This document shows, piece after piece, positions 35,063-44,975 of a stretch of DNA of 64,000 bases. How positions within the stretch are numbered: the stretch's first letter is position 1; the number at the start of each line of letters is the position of its first letter. Under the pieces are notes generated by a model. The model saw only the letters and a list, made by a program, of their open reading frames with translations, had not been told where the DNA came from and searched no databases. This stretch comes from CAVTOO01 sp963736355 (GTDB lineage Bacteria; Pseudomonadota; Alphaproteobacteria; Rhizobiales; Xanthobacteraceae), in NCBI GenBank assembly GCA_963736355.1, contig CAVTOO010000004.1:396996-460995 (forward strand), in the 5' to 3' direction. The position numbers and the translations under genes were made by a program.

Positions 35063-36010
35063 ATGATCCGGGATCTGCCGAAGAAAGTCTTCATCCATGA
35101 GGAGGGACCGCGCGAGGGGTTCCAGTTCGAGAAAGGCGCCATCGCGACCGCGGCCAAAATCGAACTGATCGAGGCTCTGGCAGACACCGGTCTTGACGAA
35201 GTCGAGTGTGTCTCCTTTGTCGATCCCCGCCGTGTTCCCGGAATGATCGACGCCGATGATGTAGCGCGCGGCATCCGGCGCAAAGACGGCGTTCGCTACA
35301 GCGGCGTGTGGCTCAACATGCGGGGTCTCGAACGCGCTCACCAATCGGGCCTCGATCTCTCGGGCATCCTGCAGATTTATGCCTCCGAAACTTTCGGCCT
35401 GCGCAACGCCAATGTGACGACCGAGAAGCTTTTGACCGAGCAGCGCAAGTGGCTCGAATTCTACAAGACGCACGGCGTCCATCTCGACTCGGCCATCGTG
35501 ATGACCGCCTTCGGCTGCAACTTCGAGGGGCGGATTGCCGCGACACGTGTGGTTGATTGCGTGGCGCGTCTGATGGACCTGATGGACGAGTATCACGTCA
35601 GCGCCGACCGATTTCGTCTCGCCGATACCGTCGGCTGGGCCAACCCGGTCGCGATCCAGCATGTCGTCGGTGCGATCCGCGAGCGCTGGCCGGACTTGCG
35701 CCTTGCGCTGCACCTGCATGACACGCGCGGCACCGGGCTCGCCAATGCGCTGGCGGGCCTGGCGATGGGAATCGATTCCTTCGACAGCTCGTGCGGCGGT
35801 CTTGGCGGTTGCCCCTTCGCCGGTCACAAGGATGCGGCCGGCAATATCTGCACCGAGGATTTCGTTTTCATGTGCGAGGAGATGGGGATCGAGACCGGCC
35901 TCGACCTCGACAGACTGATCGCTTGCGGCTTGCTCGCCGAGCGTGTCGTCGGTCATCGGTTGCCGGGCAAACTGATGCATGGCGGTCGGCTCTCGATCAA
36001 CCAGACCTGA
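35063..36010 (+). CDS. Hydroxymethylglutaryl-CoA lyase-like enzyme
   Basis: A 315-residue TIM-barrel lyase of the HMG-CoA lyase/DRE-TIM group. It starts RDLPKKVFIHEEGPREGFQ, with the catalytic Arg in the PREGFQ motif. Metal-binding His residues appear in LRLALHLHDTRGTG, and the flexible-loop Cys in SSCGGLGGCPFAGHKDAAGN. An ATG 12 bases upstream (35051) is equally usable. It would cleave a 3-hydroxy-3-methyl acyl-CoA to acetyl-CoA plus a ketone body, or a related compound. With the CoA-transferase and acyl-CoA dehydrogenase next door it suggests a leucine/isovalerate-like or citramalyl-like pathway, which is inference. Confidence 0.88.
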   Translation: MIRDLPKKVFIHEEGPREGFQFEKGAIATAAKIELIEALADTGLDEVECVSFVDPRRVPGMIDADDVARGIRRKDGVRYSGVWLNMRGLERAHQSGLDLSGILQIYASETFGLRNANVTTEKLLTEQRKWLEFYKTHGVHLDSAIVMTAFGCNFEGRIAATRVVDCVARLMDLMDEYHVSADRFRLADTVGWANPVAIQHVVGAIRERWPDLRLALHLHDTRGTGLANALAGLAMGIDSFDSSCGGLGGCPFAGHKDAAGNICTEDFVFMCEEMGIETGLDLDRLIACGLLAERVVGHRLPGKLMHGGRLSINQT

Positions 36011-36016
36011 AACATA

Positions 36017-36043
36017 AAGAGCCCGGCACGGGGCCGGGCTCTT
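36017..36043. terminator. Bidirectional terminator hairpin
   Basis: AAGAGCCCGGC (36017-36027) and GCCGGGCTCTT (36033-36043) form an 11-bp perfect stem with a 5-base loop, 7 bases after the stop of the lyase gene. It also lies past the stop of the convergent binding-protein gene, so it can end both transcripts. Confidence 0.85.
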
Positions 36044-36065
36044 CGAACTTTGTCGAAAGCTGCGA

Positions 36066-37076
36066 TCAGCTTCCCTTCTCGTTGTGGATGTCCTCGAAGA
36101 ACATGTCCTTCCAGGTCGCCGGCTTGTTCTTGAGGCGGCCGGTCTTGTGCAGGAAGTCGGCGTAGACCATCGTTCCGTCAGGAATGACGTGATAGCCGAA
36201 GCCGGGACGGCTGAGCATTTCCACGACCTCATCAACGCTGGTCTTGGCGCCGGAGTCCGCGATGTAATAGGTGACTGCGGTGCGCAGGTCTTTTTTGATG
36301 AACTCGTTGGCTTCCTTCACCGCCGCGATGATCGCCTTGTAGACGGTCGGATTGGCGTCGTGGAATTTCTTCGACGACCACCAAACGGCCGACGTTGCAT
36401 TGCCGACGACATCGTTCGAGCGCAGCAGCGTTCGCACGGTCGGATTCTTGAGCTGCATGATGGTGAAGGGCGGCGAGGCGAAGGCCGTCTCGAACGCCGG
36501 GTTGTTCGACAGCATGCCGGCGGTCTGGTCGGGCGGTGACATGGTGAAGGTGAGCTTGTCGAGTTTGTCGTAGTTCTCGATGCCCCATTCCTTCGCCGCG
36601 GCCATTTGCAGGATCAGGGCCTGGCCTGACACCTTGACGGTCGTCACGGCAATCTTGTCGGTGTCCTTGAAATCGCGGATCGTCTTGACGTGCGGCGCGC
36701 GCGTATTCATCAGCAGCTCGAAATAGCCGAGCGCGGATACGCCACGCACTTCCTGCGGCGTGCCTTTGGTCTTGTCCCAGAGCGTGAGCAGGCCGGGCAT
36801 GCCGCCGCAAACGAAGTCGACGTTACCGGAGATGAGAGCGTCGTTCATGGCGTCCGGTCCGCTGAAAACGGCAAATGACGTTTTCAAATTCGGGATGCCG
36901 AGGGCGGCTGCGTGTTTCTGCACCAGGTTCTGGTGCTTCATCACGTTGAGCTGCATGTAGGTGAAGGCGAATTGCTGCGCGAAGCGGACTTCAGTCACTT
37001 CCGCGCGGGCGGGCGCCGCGGCTGCCAAACTCAGTGCCGCCACGCTGCCGCCGATCAAAAGCTCGCGTCTGTTCAT
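36066..37076 (-). CDS. ABC transporter substrate-binding protein (NMT1/SsuA-like)
   Basis: A 336-residue periplasmic binding protein of the nitrate/sulfonate/taurine or thiamine-precursor type. The signal peptide MNRRELLIGGSVAALSLAAAAPARA has a double Arg and an A-x-A site, so Tat or Sec export is possible. The mature part opens EVTEVRFAQQFAFTYMQLNVM and includes SGNVDFVCGGMPGLLTLWDK, typical of NMT1-like domains. No ATPase or permease gene adjoins it, so it is an orphan. It is convergent with the lyase gene, sharing a terminator. The ligand is unknown. Confidence 0.88.
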   Translation of the reverse strand: MNRRELLIGGSVAALSLAAAAPARAEVTEVRFAQQFAFTYMQLNVMKHQNLVQKHAAALGIPNLKTSFAVFSGPDAMNDALISGNVDFVCGGMPGLLTLWDKTKGTPQEVRGVSALGYFELLMNTRAPHVKTIRDFKDTDKIAVTTVKVSGQALILQMAAAKEWGIENYDKLDKLTFTMSPPDQTAGMLSNNPAFETAFASPPFTIMQLKNPTVRTLLRSNDVVGNATSAVWWSSKKFHDANPTVYKAIIAAVKEANEFIKKDLRTAVTYYIADSGAKTSVDEVVEMLSRPGFGYHVIPDGTMVYADFLHKTGRLKNKPATWKDMFFEDIHNEKGS

Positions 37077-37331
37077 ATGTTCCTCCCGTTTTTGAACTTT
37101 GTAAAACTATGCGCCCGCGCGCCCGGCCTCGTCAACGATTCCGAGAAATATTCGAGAATTTACAGACCCTGAAAACGCTGACGGGGCTCGCGCCGCGAAA
37201 GCTTGTCGCAGGGAAGGGGCGGGCGGGGACGCTCCTGTCAGCCAGAATGCATTCCGCATCGGATTACATGACTGCCTTGCGCTCCGTGCTCTTGCACCGG
37301 GGGCCGCAAACAGGGAGGAAAGATATCGATT

Positions 37332-38902
37332 GTGGCCAATGGCCGTCGACCCTTTGCTCCCTGTGATGCTGTTTTTCCGCCCATGACGCTGCGCCACGAC
37401 CCCGCCGGTTCTGACATGCCCGCAACAGAGACTGCGGACGTTTCATCGCCGGTCGCCGGTGACGCGCCTGCCCGCGCGCTGACGCACAAGGAGATCAGCC
37501 GGGTCTTTGTCGGCGTCATGCTGGCGATGCTGCTCGGGTCCATCGACCAGACGATCATTGCCCCGGCGCTGCCCAGTATCGGCCGCTCTCTCAACGATAC
37601 CGAAAATCTGTCCTGGGTGGTGACGATCTATCTCGTCACCGGCACGGCTGTGGTGCCGCTGTACGGCAAGCTCGCCGATATCTACGGCCGGCGTGTTGTG
37701 CTGATGACGGGTTTGATCATCTTCATGGCGAGTTCGGTGGTCGCCGCGCTCGCCACCAACATGACGATGCTGATCATCGCCCGCGCGCTTCAGGGCGCCG
37801 GCGGCGGCGGATTGATCTCGCTGGTGCAGACGATTGTCGCCGATGTCGTCTCGCCGCGCGAGCGCGGTCGCTACATGGGCTATTTCGTCACCGTCTCCGT
37901 CGGCATGTCCGTCGGCGGCCCCGTGATCGGCGGCCTGCTGACGCAGTACATTCACTGGTCGATGATCTTCTGGATCAACATCCCGATCGGTCTTGCGGCG
38001 CTGTGGATGAGCGACCGTACCTTGAAGCAGCTCCCGGTTTACAGCCGTCCGCACAAGCTCGACATCATCGGCGCGGTGCTGATGATGACAGCCTCCATCG
38101 TGTTGTTGCTGGCGCTGAGCTGGGGCGGTGTGCGTTATCCGTGGATTTCGATGCAGATCGGCGCGCTGTTCGCCGGCTCAGTGGTCTTGTGGACGATCTT
38201 CGCGTGGCGGATCACGACCGTGCAGGAGCCTTTCTTGCCGCTTCATACATTGCGCAATCCTATCGTGCGCAACGGTATTCTGGCGCGGGGCTTCGCGCAG
38301 GGCGCGCTCGCCGGGCTGACTATTTTCCTGCCGCTCTATTTCGAGATCGTGCGCCATCTCTCGGTTGCGGAAGCTGGATTCGCGCTGATTCCGCTGATGG
38401 GCGGCATGGTGACGGCCGGGCAAGCCACCGGCCGCCTGTGCGTACGCTACGATCACTACAAGATGTTTCCGCTGATCAGCCTGCCGGTGTGCATGACGGT
38501 TCTGCTGGGTTTCGCGATCTGGCCGACCGAGTTGCCGATCTGGGCGATGTACGGGCTGTCTGGCCGTCGTCGGCATGGGCTTCGGTCCACTGATGCCGAT
38601 CTCCACGGTGATGGTGCAGAACGCCGTGCCGCAAACCGAAATGGGCATCACCACCAGCGCGCTGAACTTCTGCGCGTTCCTTCGGCGGCGCCTTGTTCGT
38701 TGCGCTGTTTGGCGCCATCCTGCTCGGCGGCGTGGGCGGGGAGGGGATCTCGATCGCCACACTGATGCGGACATCATCCGGCATCGAGCTCGGCGGGATT
38801 TTCCGCTACGTCTTCCTGGCGGCGGCGGCGGGTGTCTTTATCGCCATCGTGTTTGTCGCGATCACCGAAGAAGTGCCGTTGCGCAAGACGCCGCATCTGT
38901 AG
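37332..38902 (+). pseudogene. DHA2-family drug efflux permease (EmrB/QacA type), two frameshifts
   Basis: A major-facilitator efflux pump with 14 spans expected. GTG 37332 is chosen for GGAGGAA upstream; ATG 37383 is the alternative. Motifs: MLAMLLGSIDQTIIAPALPSIG (motif D1), YGKLADIYGRRVVL (motif A) and ARALQGAGGGGLISL. The frame breaks near 38560 (YGLSGVVGMGFGPL resumes) and near 38684 (GGALFVALFGAILLGG resumes), both as one extra base. It ends normally at EEVPLRKTPHL. It is convergent with the TetR gene that also governs the second efflux set. The substrate range is unknown. Confidence 0.83.
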
Positions 38903-38912
38903 ATCGGCGCTG

Positions 38913-39566
38913 TTATTTCGCGCGATAGGCCGCCATGAAGGCGCGCACGGCGGTTGTCACCACGCGCTCGACGCTGTCGTGGTCCGGCGGCGGGCCGAAA
39001 TTGAACAGCACGGGCTTGAAGAGTGTCGACTGGCAGGAATCCAGAAACTGTGCGGCTGCGATGTCGGGGTGTTCGACCTTCAGCACACCAGCCTTCGTCT
39101 GGGCACGCAGATAATCTCCGAGCAGGCTGATGCCGCGGGAGGGACCGGTCTCGTAGAACAACTTGCCGATTTCGGGCATGCGATCGGCGATCGCAATGAC
39201 GGTGCGAAGCACCGCCGACTTGGCCGGACGGCACAGGAACGGCACGTAACTCATGCCAAGCCGCATCAGCGTGCCTTCGACGTCGCGCTCGCTATGGTCG
39301 AAATCGAACAGCCTCTCGGCTTGTCCGGCGCACTCGTCGGTGACGATGGCCTGGAAGAGGGCCTCCTTGTCCTTGAAGTAGACATAGAGCGTGCCCTTGG
39401 AGACGCCTGCGGCGCGGGCGATGTCGTTCATGCTGGCGGCGTCGTAGCCCTGAGAGAGAAAAATGCTGCGCGCGCCCTCGACGATCTGAAGGCGCTTGGC
39501 ACCGTCCTCACTGCCATCGGCGACCGGTTTGACCAGTTCCGCTTTGGCCAGGGCCTCGACCGTCAT
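38913..39566 (-). CDS. TetR/AcrR-family transcriptional repressor
   Basis: A 217-residue repressor. The N-terminal helix-turn-helix is clear (about residues 25-70): IVEGARSIFLSQGYDAASMN, then DIARAAGVSKGTLYVYFKDKEALF. The C-terminal ligand domain is helical and includes a TetR_C-like FLDSCQSTLFKP region. It is divergent from the EmrA-like gene. Two perfect 19-bp dyads (39650 and 39703) lie in the 199-base gap, so it probably represses both itself and the pump, releasing on binding a toxic compound. Confidence 0.93.
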   Translation of the reverse strand: MTVEALAKAELVKPVADGSEDGAKRLQIVEGARSIFLSQGYDAASMNDIARAAGVSKGTLYVYFKDKEALFQAIVTDECAGQAERLFDFDHSERDVEGTLMRLGMSYVPFLCRPAKSAVLRTVIAIADRMPEIGKLFYETGPSRGISLLGDYLRAQTKAGVLKVEHPDIAAAQFLDSCQSTLFKPVLFNFGPPPDHDSVERVVTTAVRAFMAAYRAK

Positions 39567-39649
39567 TTTCCGTCTCCTTCGCCGCCATCGCGCGGCGCTA
39601 GATATTTTCCGCTTCTGTTTCAGTGACTTATTGCATCACGAAAACTTTT

Positions 39650-39668
39650 TGACCGAACGGTTCGGTCA
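39650..39668. promoter_or_regulatory. TetR operator O1
   Basis: TGACCGAACGGTTCGGTCA is a perfect inverted repeat (9 + 1 + 9). It is 84 bases upstream of the tetR start and just before the -35 box at 39672. An identical copy lies at 39703. Binding by the adjacent TetR protein is inferred from position and symmetry. Confidence 0.85.
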
Positions 39669-39671
39669 GCG

Positions 39672-39699
39672 TTGACTTCATCGGCGTATCGGCTATATG
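39672..39699 (+). promoter_or_regulatory. Sigma-70-type promoter of the efflux operon
   Basis: TTGACT (39672-39677) and TATATG (39694-39699) are spaced by 16 bases and lie exactly between operators O1 and O2. Transcription would start near 39706, inside O2, and run into the EmrA-like gene starting at 39766. Repressor on either dyad would block polymerase. Confidence 0.65.
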
Positions 39700-39702
39700 G
39701 AT

Positions 39703-39721
39703 TGACCGAACGGTTCGGTCA
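39703..39721. promoter_or_regulatory. TetR operator O2
   Basis: A second exact copy of TGACCGAACGGTTCGGTCA, with its centre 53 bases (about five helical turns) from that of O1. It overlaps the expected start point of the emrA-like transcript. Confidence 0.85.
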
Positions 39722-39765
39722 AGTCCTTTCGAGCCGGATCAAGAATCGCCGAACCGGAGCCTGCC

Positions 39766-40984
39766 ATGTCCCGCGACGCAATTGCAGCCACCAAGCCGCA
39801 CCCTGCCCACCTCAAGCCGGTGGAGCCCGCTGCGCCGGAAACCAGGACAGCGGAGGCACCCAGCGCAGCTCCTGCACCCGCGGCGGCCGTGGCCGGCGAA
39901 GCCGCCAAGGCAGAAGCCCAATAAGCGCAAGCTGGTGCTGATCGGCTCTGTCGCCGTCATCGCGCTCGCGGCTGCCGGCTGGTACGGCACCAAGTATCTC
40001 GTCAGCGGCCGTTACATGGTCTCGACCGAAGACGCTTATGTGCCGCGCCCACAACACGACGCTCGCCTCGAAGATCGTCGGGCTATGTCGCCAGCGTTCC
40101 GGTCGAGGACAACGCCCAGGTTCGCGCCGGCGACGTTATCGCCACCATCGACGACGGCGATTATCGTCTCGCTGTTGAATCCGCGCGCGGCAAGGTTGCG
40201 ACGCAGGAGGCGACGGTCGAGCGCTTTGCCCGCCAGGTCGTGGCGCAGGACGCCAATATCGCGCAGGCGAGGGCGCAACTCGTCTCCGCGAACGCGAATG
40301 CCAAGAAGACGCAGTCCGAATTCGAGCGTCAGCAGTCGCTGTCGTCGCGCGCAGTTTGCCAGCAAGCAGTCATTCGAGCAGGCCGAGGCCGGTCGCGATC
40401 AGGCGGCTGCGTCGGTTCAGAGCGCACAGGCCGCTGTCGACTCCGCCGTCGCGACGCTTGATGTCGTCAAGGCGCAGCAGCGGAGGCCACCGGCATGCTT
40501 GCGGAATTGAAGACGGCGCAGGCCAAGGCCGAGCGCGATCTTTCCTTTACCGAGATCCGCGCGCCGGTCGACGGCGTCGTCGGCAATCGCGCCGTGCAGG
40601 TCGGCGATTACGTCCAGACCGGCCAGCGCTTCGCCAGCCTGGTGCCGCTCGATCGCATCTACGTCGATGCCAATTTCAAGGAAACGCAGCTCGCGCGCCT
40701 GAAGCCCGGTCAGACGGTCTCGATCAGTGTCGATGCGCTGCCCGAGCATGCCATCGAGGGCCGCGTTGCATCGCTGTCGCCGGCGTCCGGTGCGGTGTTC
40801 TCGCTGCTGCCGCCCGACAACGCCACCGGCAACTTCACCAAGATCGTGCAGCGCATGCCGGTGCGGGTCGAGATCCCGGCCGATGTCGCCACGCAGAATC
40901 TGCTGCGGCCGGGCATGTCGGTCGTGGTCAGCGTCAACACCAAGTCTGCGACCAGATTCCACCATAGCCGCGCTCGCTCGCTAA
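39766..40984 (+). pseudogene. HlyD-family efflux adaptor (EmrA-like), about six frameshifts
   Basis: A membrane-fusion protein linking the inner-membrane pump to the envelope. After a Pro/Ala-rich cytoplasmic start (MSRDAIAATKPHPAHLKP) comes one membrane span (KRKLVLIGSVAVIALAAAGW), then the barrel/lipoyl start STEDAYV, coiled-coil hairpin helices with many Gln, Ala and Glu, and FTEIRAPVDGVVGNRAVQVGDYV with DRIYVDANFKETQLARLKPG. The frame moves near 39905, 40042, 40080, 40350, 40485 and 40945; all but one fit a single extra base. The final frame stops at 40984 (STIAALAR). The EmrB-like gene follows after 15 bases. Confidence 0.8.
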
Positions 40985-40999
40985 GAGGGAGCACGGTTC

Positions 41000-42588
41000 A
41001 TGTCCGCCGCAACCACGATGGTATCCCCCCCCAACATCGGGGTTGCGGCGGATCGAATTCCGCCGCAAGCGCCTGTTCGCCTTCATGGCGATGTGCTTCG
41101 GCATGTTCATGGCGATCCTGGACATCCAGATCGTCTCGTCCTCGCTCGCCGAACTCCAGGCCGGCCTGTCGGCGTCTGCGGATGAAATTCCGTGGGTCCA
41201 GACCGCGTATCTGATCGCCGAAGTCGTCGCGATTCCGCTGTCGGGCTTCCTGTCGAGGGCGCTTGGCACGCGAATGTTGTTCACGATCGCTGCGGCCGGT
41301 TTCACGATGGCGAGCGTGATGTGCGGCCTGTCGACGTCGATCGGCGGCATGATTTTCTGGCGCGCGGTTCAGGGCTTCATCGGCGGCGGCATGGTGCCGA
41401 CCGTGTTCGCCTCGGCCTATGTGATGTTCCCGCGTTCGCGCCAGGCGATGGTCGGTCCGATCATCGGTCTGATCGCGACGCTGGCGCCGACCATCGGCCC
41501 GACCGTCGGCGGCTATCTGACCGAGATTTTGTCCTGGCACTGGCTGTTCTTCATCAACGTCATTCCCGGCATCGGCGTCGCCTTTGCGGCGTGGACGCTG
41601 ATTGATTTCGACAAGCCGAATTTCAAGCTGCTTCGAGAATTTTGACTGGACCGGGCTTGCTGTCGATGGCGGCTTTTCTCGGCTCGCTCGAATATGTGCT
41701 GGAAGAGGGGCCGCGCTACGACTGGTTCGACGACACAACGATCTTGCTCATGGCGATCGTGTCGGTGGTGTCCGGCATCGTGTTCTTCGCGCGTGTCTTG
41801 ACGCGCGAAGGAGCCGATCGTGGATCTGCGCGCCTTCGCTGAATCGCAATTTTGCGGTCGGCAGCATGTTTGGCTTCGTGCTCGGCATCGGGCTTTACGG
41901 TCTCACCTATCTTTATCCCGTCTATCTCGCCCAGATCCGCGGCTACAACGCGCTGATGATCGGCGAGACCGTGTTCGTGTCCGGCCTCGTCATGTTCATC
42001 ACCGCGCCGATTGCCGGCCGGCTCAGCGCGAAGTTCGATCCGCGTTTGATGCTGATGGCCGGCTTTCTGCTGTTTGCGGCCGGCACCTGGCAGATGTCCT
42101 ATCTGACGAAGGACTGGGATTTCTGGGAATTGCTGTGGCCGCAGATCTTCCGCGGCGTGGGCCTGATGTTCGCGATGATCCCCGTCACCAACACATCTCT
42201 CGGCACGTTGCCGCCGGATCGCATCAAGAATGCGTCGGGTCTGTTCAACCTGATGCGCAATCTCGGCGGCGCCTTCGGCCTCGCATTGATCAACACGATC
42301 TACAACAGCCGCATGGATCTGCACCTGGCGCGCCTGCACGAGGCCGTCAATTATTCGAGCGTCGCTGCCACTGACACCCTTTCGAAGTTGACCGAGCGTT
42401 TCCAGGGCGCCGATGCGCAGACGAAGGCGCTCAAGCAAATGATGCTGATGGCGCGGCAGCAGGCGGCGGTGATGAGCTTTGCCGATCTGTTTCTGATGCT
42501 GACGGTGCTGTTCGTCGGTCTTGCCGCGCTTGCGGTCATCATGAAGCGCCCGGCACCGGCGCCAGCCGCGGCCGGCGGCGGGCACTAA
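41000..42588 (+). pseudogene. DHA2-family efflux permease (EmrB-like), about five frameshifts
   Basis: A second 14-span MFS drug pump, partner of the EmrA-like adaptor. AGAGGGAG precedes ATG 41000. The first frame break falls at an 8-C run (41025-41032); removing one C gives MSAATTMVSPPTSGLRRIEF, which joins correctly to FRRKRLFAFMAMCFGMFMAI. Later motifs are DIQIVSSSLAELQAGL, WRAVQGFIGGGMVPTVF and NASGLFNLMRNLGGAFGLAL. Further breaks near 41633, 41657, 41810 and 41839 all fit one extra base each. From 41845 the frame is open to the normal end. Probably functional if the extra bases are errors. Confidence 0.82.
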
Positions 42589-42634
42589 AGCGGCCCCTTC
42601 ACAACGGCCTCCGCCGACCTATCTAAGGGCGGCC

Positions 42635-43653
42635 ATGCTTGATTATGCCGCCCCCTTCATCGAAGAAAATGCTGAAGAGCAATCTGCGTCGCACGTTCCG
42701 GCGAACGACGCGATGCTGCTCGATGCCTATTCCAACGCGGTCACCAATGTCGCCGAGACCGTTGGCCCGGCCGTCGTTCGTGTCGAGACGCGGGCGCGCG
42801 TGGTGCGGGCCAACGCGGGGGCGTCGGTTCGGGTATCGTGATCTCGCCCGATGGTCTTGTCCTGACCAACAATCACGTCGTCGGGACGTCGCGTGACATC
42901 CGGCTGACCAGCGGCGAGGGCCTTGTCACCGACGCGCGGGTTCTGGGTGTCGATCCTGATACGGATCTGGCTTTGCTGCGCGCCAACGCGGCTGGTTCGC
43001 TTGCGACGGCGGCGCTGGGCAATTCCCAATCGTTACGCCGCGGCCAGCTTGTGGTCGCCATCGGCAACCCGCTCGGCTTCGAATTTACCGTCACCGCAGG
43101 CGTCGTCTCCGCGCTCGGCCGTTCGATCCGCGCCGTCAACGGCCGCATGATCGAGGACGTGATCCAGACCGATGCCGCGCTCAATCCCGGCAATTCCGGC
43201 GGACCGCTGGTGTCGTCGCGCGGCGAAGTCATCGGCATCAACACGGCCGTGATCATGGGCGCGCAGGGCATCTGCTTTGCGGTCGCCAGCAACACGGCGC
43301 AGTTCGTGCTGTCGGAAATCATCCGGCACGGTCACGTGCGGCGCGGCTTCATCGGGGTTTCGGCGCAAACCGTGCCGGTGCCGCGCAGGCATGCTGTCGC
43401 GGCCGGGATCGACAACAAGATGGGCGCGCTTCTGATCGAACTCGATCAGCAGGCCGCCGCCTCAAAGGCCGGGTTGCTGTCGGGAGATGTCGTCGTGCGG
43501 CTTGACGGCAAGACGGTCGGCGGTGTCGACGACCTCACGCGGCTGCTCGACCGCGATCTGATCGGACGCTCGGTTGAAATCCAGGTGTTGCGTCTGGGCC
43601 GGCTGAAGTCGTTCAGCCTCGTTCCGGCGGAGCGCATAGAACACGCAGCATGA
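42635..43653 (+). pseudogene. Trypsin-like serine protease with PDZ domain (HtrA/DegP-like), one frameshift
   Basis: A protease of about 339 residues. The first 60 residues (MLDYAAPFIEENAEEQSASH to VGPAVVRVETRARV) and the rest, from GSGIVISPDGLVLTNNHVVG, are in different frames with the break near 42815-42822 at a five-G run; here one base seems missing. The catalytic triad is complete: His in TNNHV, Asp in DPDTDLALL, Ser in LNPGNSGGPLVSS. A C-terminal PDZ domain follows (KAGLLSGDVVVRLDGKTV). No signal peptide is seen, so it may be cytoplasmic, unlike classical DegP. AAGGGCGG precedes the start. Confidence 0.83.
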
Positions 43654-43663
43654 TCGCGAGATC

Positions 43664-43990
43664 TCAGTAGCCGGCCTGGTTGCTTGGTATCCGCACCGTC
43701 AGCCCCTCGAATTCCGGCTTGATGATGATCTGGCAGCTGAGACGGCTGGCCTCGGTGGTGTCCGGCGCGAGATCCAGCGTCATCAGTTCGAGGTCGGCCG
43801 GCGGGCCGACGATGGTTTGCCAATCCGGTTCGACATAGACGTGGCAGGTCGAGCACAGGGCGCTGCCGCCGCACTCTGCGACGATGCCCGGCAGGCCTGC
43901 ATTGCGTGCGACCTCCATCAGCGACCAGCCGGTCGCCGCCTCGATGGTGCTCGTGCTTCCGTCCGGCAGAATGAAATGAATATTGGGCAT
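43664..43990 (-). CDS. 2Fe-2S ferredoxin (plant/adrenodoxin type)
   Basis: A 108-residue electron carrier. Start MPNIHFILPDGSTSTIE at 43990 is preceded by AGGGGGC; the longer frame to 44086 is unsupported. The iron ligands are seen as C-x5-C-x2-C in AECGGSALCSTCHVYV, plus a later Cys in SRLSCQIII. This spacing and the MEVARNAGLPGIVAEC segment match adrenodoxin-like ferredoxins that feed P450s or Fe-S assembly. It is convergent with the protease gene and divergent from aroE. Confidence 0.92.
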   Translation of the reverse strand: MPNIHFILPDGSTSTIEAATGWSLMEVARNAGLPGIVAECGGSALCSTCHVYVEPDWQTIVGPPADLELMTLDLAPDTTEASRLSCQIIIKPEFEGLTVRIPSNQAGY

Positions 43991-44128
43991 ATGCCCCCTA
44001 ATAGCAGGCTCAAATAACATTGCGCCAAGCCTCATATCATATAGGTTCGCCCCACCCACGGGTTTTCCGGTGGGTATTCCTGCCATCGAAACCTCGCGTC
44101 AGCGCCAAATCCATCCAAGTTCAGCGTC

Positions 44129-44971
44129 ATGCCCCATTCTGATCGCTTCCATCTGACCGGCATTATGGGCTGGCCGATCAAGCATTCACGCTCGCCTAAA
44201 CTGCATAATTACTGGCTGGCGCAGCATGGTCTCACGGGCACCTATGTGCCGCTGTCCATTGCGCCGGAAGGGCTGGAGCGCGCGTTGCGGGCGCTGCCGG
44301 CACTTGGCTTTTCGGGCGTCAATCTGACGATCCCTCACAAGGAAGCGGCGTTGCGCTTTGTCGATCGCGCCGACGAACTGGCGCAGCGCGTTGGCGCGAC
44401 CAATTGCGTGACGGTGGAGGCCGACGGTTCGCTCTCGGCGACGAACACCGATGGTTTCGGCTATCTCGCGTCAATTTTGGAGATGGATGCCGCGTGGCGC
44501 GCCGATGCGGGACCGATCGTCGTGCTGGGCGCCGGCGGCGCCGCACGCGCGATCCTGCTGGCGCTCATCGACAAGGGCGCAAAGGACATTCGCCTGCTCA
44601 ATCGCACGGCGCCGCGTGCCGACGATCTCGCGCGCGAATTCGGCAAATCCATCCGCACCGTGGCATGGAGTGCTCGCGCCGATGCGTGTGAGGGCGCGGC
44701 GATGCTCGTCAACACCACGAGCCAGGGTATGAGCGGTCAGCCGCCGCTCGACATCGATCTCGGCAAACTGCCGCAGACAGCACTGGTGTCGGATATCGTC
44801 TATATCCCGCTCGAGACCGCGCTGCTGACGCAGGCGCGCCAACGCGGCAATCGCGTCGTGGGCGGTCTTGGCATGTTGCTGCATCAGGCGCGGCCGGCAT
44901 TCCGGTCGTGGTTCGGCATTATGCCCGAAGTCACGCCGCAACTGCGCGCGCAGATCGAATTTTCGATCTAA
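44129..44971 (+). CDS. aroE: Shikimate dehydrogenase
   Basis: A 280-residue NADPH enzyme reducing 3-dehydroshikimate to shikimate in aromatic amino-acid synthesis. The substrate-binding start (GIMGWPIKHSRSPKLHNYWL), the catalytic Lys motif GVNLTIPHKEAAL, NTDGFGYL with the catalytic Asp, the Rossmann loop VVLGAGGAARAILLAL and NRT for NADP, and VNTTSQGM are all present. The C-terminal GLGMLLHQARPAF is complete, and the length is normal. A palindromic repeat with three stems follows its stop. Cytoplasmic housekeeping gene. Confidence 0.96.
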   Translation: MPHSDRFHLTGIMGWPIKHSRSPKLHNYWLAQHGLTGTYVPLSIAPEGLERALRALPALGFSGVNLTIPHKEAALRFVDRADELAQRVGATNCVTVEADGSLSATNTDGFGYLASILEMDAAWRADAGPIVVLGAGGAARAILLALIDKGAKDIRLLNRTAPRADDLAREFGKSIRTVAWSARADACEGAAMLVNTTSQGMSGQPPLDIDLGKLPQTALVSDIVYIPLETALLTQARQRGNRVVGGLGMLLHQARPAFRSWFGIMPEVTPQLRAQIEFSI

Positions 44972-44975
44972 AACA

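Noticed and set aside
39766..42588. Efflux genes as decayed pseudogenes
   Set aside because: Eleven frame breaks but no nonsense changes within the restored frames, intact motifs and perfect operators. Sequence error explains it better, although the entries are typed as pseudogenes because the given frame is broken.
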